Below are positions 51,938 to 61,550 of a stretch of 64,000 bases of DNA, piece by piece. The stretch lies in the NCBI GenBank assembly GCA_963728845.1, contig CAVSLS010000040.1, positions 62,001-126,000 on the forward strand, read 5' to 3'. This DNA comes from Bog-473 sp963728845. GTDB lineage: Bacteria > Actinomycetota > Acidimicrobiia > Acidimicrobiales > RAAP-2. A model generated the notes under the pieces. The model did not search any database. It saw nothing but the letters and a program-made list of their open reading frames with translations, and was not told where the DNA came from. Positions within the stretch are counted from its first letter, which is position 1, and each line of letters opens with the position of its first letter. The translations under genes and the position numbers were made by a program.

Positions 51938-52458
51938 AGGTGCACCTCCCTAGGAGCATGGTCACTGAATAGAGGTGAAGCCTGCGCCACGCCAGGAGCC
52001 GACGCCCCACGCCGTGCGCACTGCCGCACCGGTTTCACTTTCATTTGCGCCGGACAACGTGTCTGCGCCGGTGTCATCGACACCACCGCATCACGCCCTA
52101 CCGGCCTGGATCGCCCGAGTTGCGACGTTGAATCGACGGTGTGCGACACGACTGCGGACGCGCAACATGCGAACCGACAAGTCTCGCTTCGCGCGCTACA
52201 CACTTTCGTGTTGCAGCACATGTCAACCCTCCCTCACACTTCGGGTAGTCACATTCTTCTGTTATCAACATGCTCAGGTCAAGCATTCTTCGTTCGCGCC
52301 GTCGTTTTGTCGTCGCGCGTGACCTTTGATTCACGACGTTCTGCGGCCGCAATTCGATCGCATACTGCGGTCGTGCGACTCGTTCTCAGCTCCGTCGTCG
52401 TGGCATTGGGCGATATGTCCTATGGATTTGTCTGTTCCCCAACGCAAACATCACATCC
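51938..52458. other. Intergenic region of lower GC upstream of the T4CP gene
   Basis: These 521 bases are noticeably less GC-rich than their neighbours, for example TCACATTCTTCTGTTATCAA near 52250. Short open frames lack support. The stretch marks the left side of the conjugation-type genes and may be a junction of transferred DNA; no attachment-site repeat was found. Confidence 0.5.
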
Positions 52459-53865
52459 GTGAAACACGACGCTGACGAGCATGTCGACAGGGTTGATTCG
52501 TGCCTGATTTCGACAGCAGCACTCCGTGAGGTCCACCGTTTGGCAGACCACAGCATCTATGTTGGGAGCGGTTCAAACGGGTGGACGTGGGCCGGTTCCC
52601 AGCGCTCGACGCTGGTGCTGGGTCCGCCGCGATCAGGCAAGACGTCGTCCCTGGTCATACCCAATATTTTGTTGTCGGACGGGCCCGTCGTGTCGACATC
52701 GACCAAGCCCGACGTCATGCGGGCCACCGCACCGTCGCGCTGCTGCGACGGCTGGACGTTCCTCTACGACCCCAGCGGTGAGGTCGACTGCCCGCATGCG
52801 GTCGAACGCGTGGGTTGGTCCCCGTTGACGTCCGCATCGAATTGGGACGCGGCGATCGTCACAGCCGACGCGATGGTCGGTGCCAGCCGGCTGAGCGGGC
52901 TCCGCGGCGGAGCTGATCACTGGACCGAGCGCGCCGGCGCGCTGCTCTCGGCCTTGCTCCATGCCGCCGCCGTGGAGGGACTCCACATGGAGGACGTCCT
53001 CCGGTGGATCGATCGCCACAACGGTGCTCCAGCCCTCGAGATCCTCGCTTCCCGCGCCGGGGAGGAGGCGACTGCGACCGATCTGCTGGCCGGCATCGTC
53101 GCCACCGACTCCCGGGAGCAGTCGGGCATCTGGTCCACCGCATCGGGTGTGCTCGCCGCCTATCGCACTGAGGGCGCCCTGGCGTCGACGCGCACGCCGC
53201 CCCTCAACCTCGAGGAGTTCTGCAGCGGGCCGAACACTCTCTACGTGTGCTCGACGGGGCGCCGTCAGCGGCAGTTCGCACCGCTCGTCGTGGCGGTCGT
53301 GGGAGACGTGCGCGACGCGACCTACGCCCGCGCCCGCGCCGGGCACAGTGGCCCTCCGACCCTCCTGGCGCTCGACGAGGTGGCGAACATCGCCCCCATC
53401 CCCGACCTCCCCGCCATGGTCAGTGAGGGCGCGGGCCAGGGACTCCTGGTCCTCGCCTGTCTGCAGGACCTTTCGCAGGCCAGGGGGCGCTGGGGCAGCG
53501 CGGCCGACGGGTTCCTCTCATTGTTCGGCACGACGGTCGTGTTGCGCGGCATCGGCGACACCGCGACGCTGCGGGACATCAGCGCACTCGCCGGTGACCG
53601 CGACATGACCGCCACGACGATCAGCCGGACGGTCGGCCGCTGGGGTCGCATCCGACCCTCGACATCGATCGGCTCCGCCCGCCAGGCCCGCCTTCCGGTC
53701 GACGCCGTCGCACACGGCAGTCCCGGGCGCGCGCTGGTTCTCGGCCCGCACAAGGAGGTCGAGGAGGTCGTGCTGACGCCGTCGCACGATCACTCTCCCT
53801 GGCGTGAGCTGTTGCCGCCCGTGCGGACCCGCAGCCGCACCGAGGCGCGGGGCCTCCAGCGCTGA
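52459..53865 (+). CDS. TraG/VirD4-type coupling protein-like ATPase
   Basis: P-loop ATPase of 468 residues resembling type IV secretion coupling proteins. Walker A is in LVLGPPRSGKTSSLVIPN, followed by GPVVSTSTKPDVM, which is typical of TraG/TraD. Walker B is in LLALDEVANIAPIPDLP, followed by VLACLQDLSQARGRWG. No N-terminal membrane helices are visible, unlike full VirD4, so it may be a soluble or shortened form. GTG start. It ends one base before the oppositely oriented relaxase. No other T4SS genes are in the window. Confidence 0.82.
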   Translation: MKHDADEHVDRVDSCLISTAALREVHRLADHSIYVGSGSNGWTWAGSQRSTLVLGPPRSGKTSSLVIPNILLSDGPVVSTSTKPDVMRATAPSRCCDGWTFLYDPSGEVDCPHAVERVGWSPLTSASNWDAAIVTADAMVGASRLSGLRGGADHWTERAGALLSALLHAAAVEGLHMEDVLRWIDRHNGAPALEILASRAGEEATATDLLAGIVATDSREQSGIWSTASGVLAAYRTEGALASTRTPPLNLEEFCSGPNTLYVCSTGRRQRQFAPLVVAVVGDVRDATYARARAGHSGPPTLLALDEVANIAPIPDLPAMVSEGAGQGLLVLACLQDLSQARGRWGSAADGFLSLFGTTVVLRGIGDTATLRDISALAGDRDMTATTISRTVGRWGRIRPSTSIGSARQARLPVDAVAHGSPGRALVLGPHKEVEEVVLTPSHDHSPWRELLPPVRTRSRTEARGLQR

Positions 53866-53866
53866 G

Positions 53867-55253
53867 TCAGCGTTCCAGGCCGAGCTCCACCCCCACAGGC
53901 TCGCGGTGCCCGAGCCGCGCCCGCACGGCGTCGAGGTGCTGCGTCGTGCGGACGAAGTCGGCGAGTCGGGCCGTCGGCATCGAGGACAGCTCCGGTGATG
54001 CGGGGTCGCCGAGCGACTCCGGGGAGCGGTTCAGGCCCCACCGGTCCCGGTAGGCGTCGATGGCGCGTGCGGCACCGACCCACAGCTGGTGCTCCTCGGG
54101 ATCGACGGGGCGGGGACCGAGCGCCCGCAGATGATGGTTCGCGGGCATCACGGCCCGGCGCGGTCGCAGCGGTTCGGCCACCCCGATCGGGCCCGCGCGG
54201 CACCCAGTGGCCGACGAGTCGCTCGAGTGAGCCCGCACTCACGCCGTCGGTCGCCGCAGCGCCGAACGCCACCACGACGTCGCGGCGCCGGGCGCCACCG
54301 TGGGGGGTCAGGCTGAGCTCGCCGGCGAACCGGTGCTCGTCGAGCCGTGCTCGTCCCTCCGCCCCCCGCTCACGGCGCCGCGGCTCGAGCACGAGCGGGA
54401 GCGGCCCGTCGGAGGCGCGGGCCCGTCGTTCCCACTCCGCCACGGCGTCGGCATAGGGCGAACCCGCAGACTTGGCCGGACGGGTGGCGGCCCAGGCGAC
54501 ACGGCCGCCCCGCCTGGAGCGCACGCCGACCTCGTGCCCATGCCGGCGGATGTCGGCGCCCCGGGTGGAGAATGCACCGACGAGGTGCGGCCCCACGCCG
54601 ACGATCTCGGTCGAGCGGCCCGGCACGGCGGACCAGCTCACGCCGAGCCCGGAGGTCAAGCCGGCGCGCAGGTGCGCCCCGTACACCGCGGACGCCGCCT
54701 GGCGATGTGCCTCCATCCCGCGTCGGTCGCAGGCGCTCCAGCGGCCGTCCGTCCCGTGCACGACGTTCGCCATCACGACGTGGCTGTGCAGGTGGGGGTC
54801 ACCGCTGCGGCTGACCGCGTGGGTGAATTGGCCGGCGACCACCCCTGTGGTGGGGATCACGAACCGCTCGGCTCCCTCGCGGCGGGCGGCCGTGACGGCG
54901 TACCGCTCCAGGTACGACAGCGCTCCCTCCACCGCCTCGATGTGGGTCGCGACCACGCATCGGGCGGCGGCCTCACCGCCGAGGGCGAACACGACGCTGA
55001 CCGACTTGGGTGCAGTAAAGGTCAGGTCGAACGCCGCCACCGTGGTCCGGCCCGAACCGATGGGCCGCCCGGTTCGGGGATGCCTGCCTTGCAGCAGACG
55101 ATGGAAATCCGCCGCCTCGAGCGAGCCCTCCAGTCCGAGCCCGGCGGCCGCTGCGCCCGCCCAGCGACCCGGTTCGGGGGCCGGCAGCTCCGGGCCGAGG
55201 TCCGAGAGGTAGTAGTCAGCCCTGTGGCGTCCGACACCGTGGATCCCGAGCAT
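53867..55253 (-). CDS. MobF-family (TrwC/TraI-like) relaxase, relaxase domain only
   Basis: Conjugative relaxase nicking oriT, about 461 residues once corrected. The N-terminus MLGIHGVGRHRADYYLSDL carries the catalytic tyrosines, AAFDLTFTAPKSVSVVFALG is the family core, and the metal-binding histidines are in SGDPHLHSHVVMANVV. ATG 55253 matches the usual MobF N-terminus better than GTG 55271. A one-base shift near 54200 is needed to reach the C-terminal helical part. The helicase half found in TrwC and TraI is absent. Together with the T4CP-like gene it suggests a mobilizable or decayed conjugative element. Confidence 0.84.
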
Positions 55254-55310
55254 CCGGCCCCTCTCGTTCACCCCCGTCCGTGCCGGGGTGAACGGTCGGG
55301 GGCCCCGAGA

Positions 55311-57288
55311 TCATGGGCCTCGCTCGGACTCGGGCCGGGCTCGGAACACGCCCGGCTCGTAGCGCGCCAGGACCCGGCGTGCGGCGTCAGCCGCCAGGCC
55401 GGCCAACTCGGGCGGGCTGAGGACGCGGGCCGCCGGACCGAGCTGCAGGAGGAGCCGCTCGAACCAGGCCATGCCCGAGACGTCCAGGACCACGTCGGTC
55501 ACCGATCCGTCCGCGCCGCGCCGAGCGGCCCGCACGGGCACCGACTCGGCCACCCACTGCGCTGCCGGTCCCAGCTGCAGATGGACCTCGACCGCACCCG
55601 GCCCGGGCACGAACATCTCCTCGAGCGGCCGGGCCGGTGCCGTGACCGGTCCGGCCAGGTACTCGAGCGTGCGCACCGTGCCGATGCGGTCGACCCGGAA
55701 GCGCCGCATGTCCCCGGCTCGGTGGCAGTACGCGTCGAGGTACCAATGGCCGTCGATCGTGGCGACCCGCACGGGCTCCACGGTGCGAGTCGTGAGCTCG
55801 TCGCGGGAGCCGGAGAGATAGTCGATCTCGAGTGCCCGACCCACTTCGGCCGCGTCCCGCACCTCTCCCAGATGCGTCGGCGCATCGACGTCGAGCCCCA
55901 CCGCCTCCCGGGATCCGAGTGCAGAGTCGAGTTTGGCCAGGGCACGGCGCAGTGCGTCGTCCTCCGACCCCGGGACGGCGAGGAGCAGACGCGCCGACGC
56001 GGCGACCGCGAACCCCTCGGCCGGCGTGAGACGGCGGGGACGCGCGAACTCGGCCGGCAAGAAGGCACGGACGGAGTGCTCGGAGACCTCTATCTCCATG
56101 AGCGTGTCCGGGGTGTAGGGCGGCGTGCCGCAGCACGCGGCCAGCTCCAGTTCGGCCACCAGCTCCTTCTCGCTCATGCCGAACCGGCGTGCCGCCTCGT
56201 CGACGGGCGACTCGCCGACCTGCGCCAGCCAGCCGACCAGGGCCAGCAGGCGCCGAAGGCGACGGCTGGTCTCGCGCCCGGGGGCGCTGCGCGGCTCGGC
56301 CGGTGCCTCCTCGTCGCCGGGCACCGGGGCGCGCATCTCGCCGGGCAGCGGCGAAGCGGGCGCGGTCAGCGCGCCGAGCCAGGCCACCAGCTCCTCGCGG
56401 AAGGCGGGTGGCTCCAAGATGGTGGCGTGGTCGAGGAGGCCGAGCACCCACGACCGGATGGCGGCGAACGACGACACCCCGAGCACCAGCTCGACAGATC
56501 CGTCGTCGAGCCGCGCCAGCACCTTGTCCTGGCCCACCTCGTCGGCCACCCGGCGCGCTTCGAGCGCGTCGACCCGGATCCGCATTTCGATCCGGTCCTC
56601 GCCCTCGACCTCCCATGGCTCGTCGGGCAGGGCGGCCTCGACGTCCACGTCCTCGGGCACCACTGCGTCATCGGCCTCGCCCCCGGACACCTGCCCCTCG
56701 ATGCGGTCCACCCGGAACGTGCGCACGGCCGACCGGTCGAGATCCCAGGCCACCAGGTACCAGTGCCCGAAGCGGAACCACAGGGCCACGGGCGCAACGC
56801 GGCGCGTCTCGCTGCGGTAGCGTAAAGGTGGCCATGGCCCGGGTGCGGACCGCCTCGAACAGCTCGATCAGCGCCGCCGGGGGAACCATGGAGGCGACGG
56901 GACGGACGTCGCCGAGGCCCGCCGCGCCCAACTTGAGCAGCGCATCACGACCACTAGGATCGCCGAGGTGGACGCCGGCGACGGCGAGGTGGAGCGCGAC
57001 TTGCTCGTCGGGCTGGAGATCCAAGTCGGGCAGGTAGAACGCGTCGCGGTCGATGCGGTACCCGTACTGCTCGTGGCCCGCCAGCCGCTGGGTCAGGACC
57101 GGGATGCCCTCGTCGCGCAGCAGTCGCTTGTCCCGCTCGAAGGCCTGGCGACGGGCTGCATGCTCGGAGGGGTAGCCGGGAACCTGGTGAGCGATCGCGT
57201 CGAGCGTCAGCGGCTGGCGCGCTTCGAGGAGCACGAGCACCAGGTCGGTGACGCGCTCCAGCCGGTCGAGCTTCGGGGGCGCCTCCAT
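55311..57288 (-). CDS. pafBC: PafBC-type fused tandem WYL transcriptional regulator
   Basis: About 658 residues containing two HTH-WYL units in one chain, equivalent to mycobacterial PafB and PafC, which together activate DNA-damage genes. The first unit has RLERVTDLVLVLLEARQPLT (winged helix) and WYL at RFGHWYLVAWDLDRSAVRTF. The second has RRLRRLLALVGWLAQVG and WYL at IDGHWYLDAYCHRAGDMRRF, followed by the WCX-like tail. One extra base near 56820 splits the first WYL domain. It is divergent from ctaG by 29 bases. Confidence 0.87.
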
Positions 57289-57317
57289 CGCCCAGAGCCT
57301 ACGGCGACTGCCGCGCC

Positions 57318-58196
57318 GTGATCGCCGCCGGCCAACCCTTCGACTGGCACCTCCACGCGGTGTGGCTGCTCGCGCTGCTGGCCCTCGTGGGCCCTTACCT
57401 GTGGGCCACGCGCCGGGAGGGCTGTCCGGCGACGACCCGGCAGAAGTTCCTCTTCATCGGCGGCATCGTCGTCCTCGTCGCGGCCGTGACATGGCCGCTC
57501 GGGGACCTCGCCGCCCACTGGTTGCTCATGGCGCTCGTGCTCCAACGGCTGCTGCTGACCCTGGCCGTGCCGCCCCTCCTGGTGCTCGGCACGCCCCGGC
57601 CACTCATCGCCCGGCTGACCCGTCCCGCCTGGGTCGACGCAGTGCAGCGCGTGGTGGTGCGACCATTGCCCGCCGTGGCCATCGTCACCGTCGTTGCGGT
57701 GGCCACCCTGACAACCGGCGCCGTGACCCTCGCCGCCCGCTCCGACCTCGCCCGCGCCGCCATTGAGCTCATCGTGCTGGGTTCGGGCTTCGTGCTCTGG
57801 GCGCCAGTGCTGACAGAGCTGCCGGGAGCGCCGCAATTGTCGGCGCTCGGGCGCGGCGGCTACCTCATCGTCCAGTCGATCGTCCCCAGCTTCCTCTCCA
57901 TCGTGTGGATCTTCGCCCGACACTCCCTCTACCCGACCTACACCCATACGGGGAAGGTGGTCGGCCTGTCACCGCTGCTCGATCAGCAGCTCGCCGGCTT
58001 CTTGGCCAAGCTGAGCACGATCGCGGTGCTGTGGACGGTGGCCTTCGTGATCATGACCCGGGCCCAGGCGGCAGAGACCACGGGCCAGGATGCGGAGCCC
58101 CTCATGTGGTCCGACGTCGAACGCGAGATCGAGCGCGCCGAGCGCCGCCAGAGGCGCCAAGGCTCTCCCGGCCCTCCGTCGACCGGGACGTCGTGA
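57318..58196 (+). CDS. ctaG: Cytochrome c oxidase assembly factor CtaG (caa3_CtaG family)
   Basis: Polytopic membrane protein of 292 residues with about seven hydrophobic segments. It starts with FDWHLHAVWLLALLALVGPY and has the family features WPLGDLAAHWLLMALVLQ (conserved His) and LTLAVPPLLVLGTPRPL. The C-terminal tail is charged and cytoplasmic. In the family it assists copper insertion into the heme-copper oxidase. GTG start. Confidence 0.88.
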   Translation: MIAAGQPFDWHLHAVWLLALLALVGPYLWATRREGCPATTRQKFLFIGGIVVLVAAVTWPLGDLAAHWLLMALVLQRLLLTLAVPPLLVLGTPRPLIARLTRPAWVDAVQRVVVRPLPAVAIVTVVAVATLTTGAVTLAARSDLARAAIELIVLGSGFVLWAPVLTELPGAPQLSALGRGGYLIVQSIVPSFLSIVWIFARHSLYPTYTHTGKVVGLSPLLDQQLAGFLAKLSTIAVLWTVAFVIMTRAQAAETTGQDAEPLMWSDVEREIERAERRQRRQGSPGPPSTGTS

Positions 58197-58230
58197 AGGT
58201 GGCTCGGTCCAAGTAGCGTTTCGAATTCGT

Positions 58231-58677
58231 ATGGAGGACGCGTGGTCCGTGCGCGACGTCTACCTCTTGACGGAGGGAGCGAACGGGCAGATCGCTGTCC
58301 CACACCTGACGCTCACCTTCCTCGCCTCGGGCATTGCCGTGGACAAGGCGGACGGCGAGGCAGTCTGGGACGGCCCATGGGACCAGCTGGAGGAGATGTC
58401 GCCCGTGGAGCGCTCGGTCCTCCCCGACGGGGAGGGACGGGGTGGTGATCGCCGTGGTCGAGCGCGGTCTGCGGCGCTCGCATCGCTTCGTGGTCGCCAC
58501 CGACGACGTCGGGGCGACGGAGGCAGTCGGTCAGAGGCATCGCCGCCGCGCACGGCCTGCGCACGAAACGGCCCAGGGCTGCCGTCTCGCGCACGCTGAC
58601 GGCGTCCATCGTGGCGGCGGCGCTGGCGACCATGACGGTCCTGCTGCTCTCTGCCGCGCACGTCATCCATTTCTAGA
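58231..58677 (+). CDS. Hypothetical protein with C-terminal membrane segment (frameshifted)
   Basis: Reconstructed protein of 148 residues. MEDAWSVRDVYLLTEGANGQ, then a beta-rich part, RDGVVIAVVERGLRRSHRFV and a single hydrophobic C-terminal helix SIVAAALATMTVLLLSA. Two compensating shifts near 58430 and 58525 are needed. The family is not recognised; the layout suggests a tail-anchored protein with a small PH-like domain. Confidence 0.55.
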
Positions 58678-58689
58678 GGACCGGCGGTC

Positions 58690-59017
58690 CTAGGCCAGCG
58701 ACGCGCCCCTCAGCTCGTCGAGCGAGAGCTCGGCCGTCTGGTTGCCGCCGCACTGCGGGCAGTGCTCGACGTGACGCCACGACCGCAGCAGGCGGGTGCC
58801 CTCGGGGTTGAGCAGCACGACGAACGATTCGGAGATGGGGTCCACCTCGAGCCCGTAGTAGGCACGCCATGCCGTGGTCGCGGCGTGGACATCGAGCGCC
58901 AAGCCCTTCGAGCACGCGGCGGAAGCGCATCCGGTCGGTGTCGAAGATCCACGTGCTGTGGCAGGACTCGAGGACGAAAAGACCGTCGTCTGTGGGGGGG
59001 ACCACACCGCTGATCAT
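58690..59017 (-). CDS. Small hypothetical protein with a C-terminal zinc-knuckle-like motif (frameshifted)
   Basis: About 108 residues after correcting one shift near 58898-58908. The N-terminal half has LFVLESCHSTWIFDTDRMRF, and the C-terminal half has SFVVLLNPEGTRLLRSW and EHCPQCGGNQTAEL with a CxxC pair. This resembles actinobacterial small proteins of unknown function. It ends 12 bases from the convergent neighbour. Confidence 0.6.
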
Positions 59018-59127
59018 GCCCGATCCTGTCCCGGTCTCGGCGTCGAATGCGCCTCAGGCTCGTTACGAATCCGTGACAGTTTGCGTTTTCCCTGGTAAAC
59101 CCCTATTGCGGTTCCGCACTGCACTCC

Positions 59128-60483
59128 CTATTGCGGTCCGGCGTCGTGCTTCCGGCCGACCACCAATTCCCGCTTCGTGCCGAGCTGGCGCAATACCGCG
59201 CAGAGGACGATGCGGCTGTCGGCGGGATCGATGACTTGGTCGACCAGCCCCCGTTCCGAGGCCGGCCAGGGATTGAGGTAGGCCTCCTCATAGGCGAGCT
59301 CACGATCGGCTCGGGCACCGCCGTCGAGGTCGCGGTGCAGGATCTGCACGGCGCCCGACGCTCCCATGACCGCCACCTCCGCCCCCGGCCAGGCCAGGCA
59401 GACGTCGTTGCCGATGCCGCGGGAGTCCATGACGATGTAGGCGCCGCCGAATGCCTTGCGCAGGACGAGGCACAGCCGCGGCACCGTTGCCTGCGCGTAG
59501 GCGAAGGCCAGTTCCGCCCCGTGTCGGATCATGCCGCGCCACTCGAGGTCCTTGCCCGGGAGGAATCCCGGCGTGTCGACCAGGCTGACGATGGGCAGGT
59601 TGAAGGCGTCACACAGGCGCACGAAGCGGGCGCCCTTCTGCGAGGCGGCGATGTCGAGGGTGCCGGCGAGGATGCGGGGCTGGTTGGCCACGAAACCCAC
59701 CGGGGTCCCACCCAGCCGGGCGAAGGCCGTGACGATCTGCCCGGCCCAGCGGGGCCAGAGCTCGCGGAGCTCGCCGTCGTCGCAGACGGAGCGCACCACG
59801 TCGCGCACGTCGTACGAGGCCGCTCTGCGGTCGGGCATGACCGTCCGGAGCTCCGGCGTGGCACGCAGCACGGAATCGCTGACGGGAGCCAACGGCGGCA
59901 CCTCGTCGGTGTTCGAGGGCAGGTACTCGAGCAGCTCGGCCACGGCGCCGTCGACGTCGTCGGACTCCACCGAACACAGTCCGCTCGCCGTGGCGTGCGT
60001 GGCCCGCCCGCCGAGCTCGCCGATCCCGATCTCGATACCCGTGAACTCCGCCACCATCTGCGGTCCCGACACGAAGGCCACCGCGTCGGAGCTCATCACG
60101 ACGAGGTCGGAGAGCCCGAGCAGGAGGGCGGGACCCGAGACGACGGGACCGGTCGCCGCCGCGATCACCGGGACCTGCCCGCTACAGCGCGAGATCGCGG
60201 ACGCCGCGAGACCCCAGCCGTGCAGCGCCCCGAAGCCGTCGAGGACGTCCGCACCACTCGACGCCACGAAGAAGACAAAGGGGAGCCCGAGGTTGCGCGC
60301 CTGGTCGGCTGCCTCGGCGAGCCTGACCCCGTCGGCATGGGTGATGGCGCCCCGCCGCATGGTGCCCGACGACCGGGCGATGACCGCGTTGCGCCCGCCG
60401 ATCCGCCCGACCACCGACGTGACGGCGCCGACGATCCCCTTGCCGACGTCGGGTGCATCGTCCACGCGACTCGTGGTCGTCAC
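59128..60483 (-). CDS. Acyl-CoA carboxylase carboxyltransferase (beta) subunit
   Basis: Biotin-dependent carboxyltransferase of the PccB/AccD-like family, 451 residues from GTG 60483. The first half has SSGTMRRGAITHADGVRLAE and VSGPALLLGLSDLVVMSSD. The second has GFVANQPRILAGTLDIAASQ, VDTPGFLPGKDLEWRGMIRH and AFGGAYIVMDSRGIGNDV. It lacks the usual N-terminal GKLTARER-type start of PccB and is shorter than the 510-540 typical residues. The frame is open to 60651, but that extension has no homology. No biotin carboxylase gene is adjacent. The acyl substrate is not determinable. Confidence 0.85.
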   Translation of the reverse strand: MTTTSRVDDAPDVGKGIVGAVTSVVGRIGGRNAVIARSSGTMRRGAITHADGVRLAEAADQARNLGLPFVFFVASSGADVLDGFGALHGWGLAASAISRCSGQVPVIAAATGPVVSGPALLLGLSDLVVMSSDAVAFVSGPQMVAEFTGIEIGIGELGGRATHATASGLCSVESDDVDGAVAELLEYLPSNTDEVPPLAPVSDSVLRATPELRTVMPDRRAASYDVRDVVRSVCDDGELRELWPRWAGQIVTAFARLGGTPVGFVANQPRILAGTLDIAASQKGARFVRLCDAFNLPIVSLVDTPGFLPGKDLEWRGMIRHGAELAFAYAQATVPRLCLVLRKAFGGAYIVMDSRGIGNDVCLAWPGAEVAVMGASGAVQILHRDLDGGARADRELAYEEAYLNPWPASERGLVDQVIDPADSRIVLCAVLRQLGTKRELVVGRKHDAGPQ

Positions 60484-60574
60484 CGGGCCGAATGTAGACC
60501 ACCCTCGAGCAGGGCAGACCGGGTAGGCCGGCCCTGCCGAGAAGTTCCAGATGGTGAAGGAGGGCGGAGGGAGA

Positions 60575-61054
60575 CTAGAGGTGGTTGGCTTCGGCCCGGC
60601 GCCAGGGCCCGGACCGGCCCCCGAACTTCTCCCACAGGGCCACGTGCTCAATCGTCATGGTGCGGTCGGACGACTTGCACATGTCGTACACGGTGAGTGC
60701 GGCGACGGCACAGGCTGTCATCGCCTCCATCTCGACCCCCGTGCGGTCGACGGTCTCGACCTGGGCTTCCACTTCGACGTAGTCGTCCCCGATGGAGAAA
60801 TTCACCCCGATGGAGCCAACCAGGACAGGGTGGCACATCGGGATCAACTCGGCCGTGCGCTTGGCCGCCTGGATGCCGGCGATCCGGGCGGCGGCCAGCA
60901 CGTCACCCTTGGTGATGGCGTTGTTGGCCACCTTGGTCGTCGTCTCGGGCAGCATCGAGACCCGGCAGCGAGCCAGGGCCCGGCGGTGCGTGGGCTCACG
61001 GGGTGTGACGTCGACCATGCGGGCGCCGCCCAGCGGGTCGAGATTGGCCAGCAT
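60575..61054 (-). CDS. moaC: Cyclic pyranopterin monophosphate synthase MoaC
   Basis: Molybdenum cofactor synthesis, second step together with MoaA. 159 residues. ARMVDVTPREPTHRRALARC at the N-terminus, TKGDVLAAARIAGIQAAKRT, the active-site IPMCHPVLVGSIGVNF, and EVETVDRTG-like VETVDRTGVEMEAMTACAVA. The ATG at 61054 gives the standard length; GTG 61066 is four codons upstream in frame. No other moa gene is in the window. Confidence 0.93.
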   Translation of the reverse strand: MLANLDPLGGARMVDVTPREPTHRRALARCRVSMLPETTTKVANNAITKGDVLAAARIAGIQAAKRTAELIPMCHPVLVGSIGVNFSIGDDYVEVEAQVETVDRTGVEMEAMTACAVAALTVYDMCKSSDRTMTIEHVALWEKFGGRSGPWRRAEANHL

Positions 61055-61183
61055 GCGGTCGGACACAACGACGGAGTTTACGACCTGGCACGGCGGCCGG
61101 CCGACGCCGAACGACCCATCGCGCCGGATAGACTTGGCAGTCTCAGGTAGAGAGTGCCAACGAGCGCGCCACGGAGGAGTCCA

Positions 61184-61513
61184 TTGCCGACCTACGAATA
61201 CGCATGCACGGCATGTGGGCACCGGCTCGAGGCCGTCCAGAGCTTCTCGGACGACCCGCTGATCGAGTGCCCCGAGTGCGGGGCCCCGCTGCGCAAGGTG
61301 TACGGGAACGTCGGCATCGTCCTGAAGGGAAGCGGGTTCTACAAGACGGACTCGCGGGCCGCCTCGGGCGCCAACGGCTCGGGGGGCAAGAAAGCCGAGA
61401 AGGCCACGGCAGACACCGCGGGCGCGGACTCGACGCCCTCGAAGGAGACCTCGACGGCGGCCAGCAACGGCTCGGGCGCCGAAACCAAGCCTGCCGCCAC
61501 CGCCGCCAGCTGA
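61184..61513 (+). CDS. FmdB-family zinc-ribbon protein
   Basis: 109 residues from a TTG start preceded by GGAGGAG at good spacing. LPTYEYACTACGHRLEAVQ, IECPECGAPLRKVYGN and LKGSGFYKTDSR form the FmdB/CxxC_CxxC_SSSS zinc ribbon with two CxxC pairs. A low-complexity Ala/Thr/Ser/Lys tail follows. Family role suggested as regulatory or ribosome-related; unproven. Confidence 0.87.
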   Translation: MPTYEYACTACGHRLEAVQSFSDDPLIECPECGAPLRKVYGNVGIVLKGSGFYKTDSRAASGANGSGGKKAEKATADTAGADSTPSKETSTAASNGSGAETKPAATAAS

Positions 61514-61550
61514 GGGTCAATCGCCGCTGAGGGTCAATCGCCGCTGAGGG
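61511..61550. repeat. 17-bp tandem repeat at convergent stop codons
   Basis: TGAGGGTCAATCGCCGC occurs at 61511-61527 and again at 61528-61544, followed by a partial third copy. It spans the stops of the FmdB and PmbA genes. Confidence 0.8.

Noticed and set aside
52098..52352. Small minus-strand frame in the region before the T4CP gene
   Set aside because: No ribosome site, no homology and Arg/Cys-rich composition.
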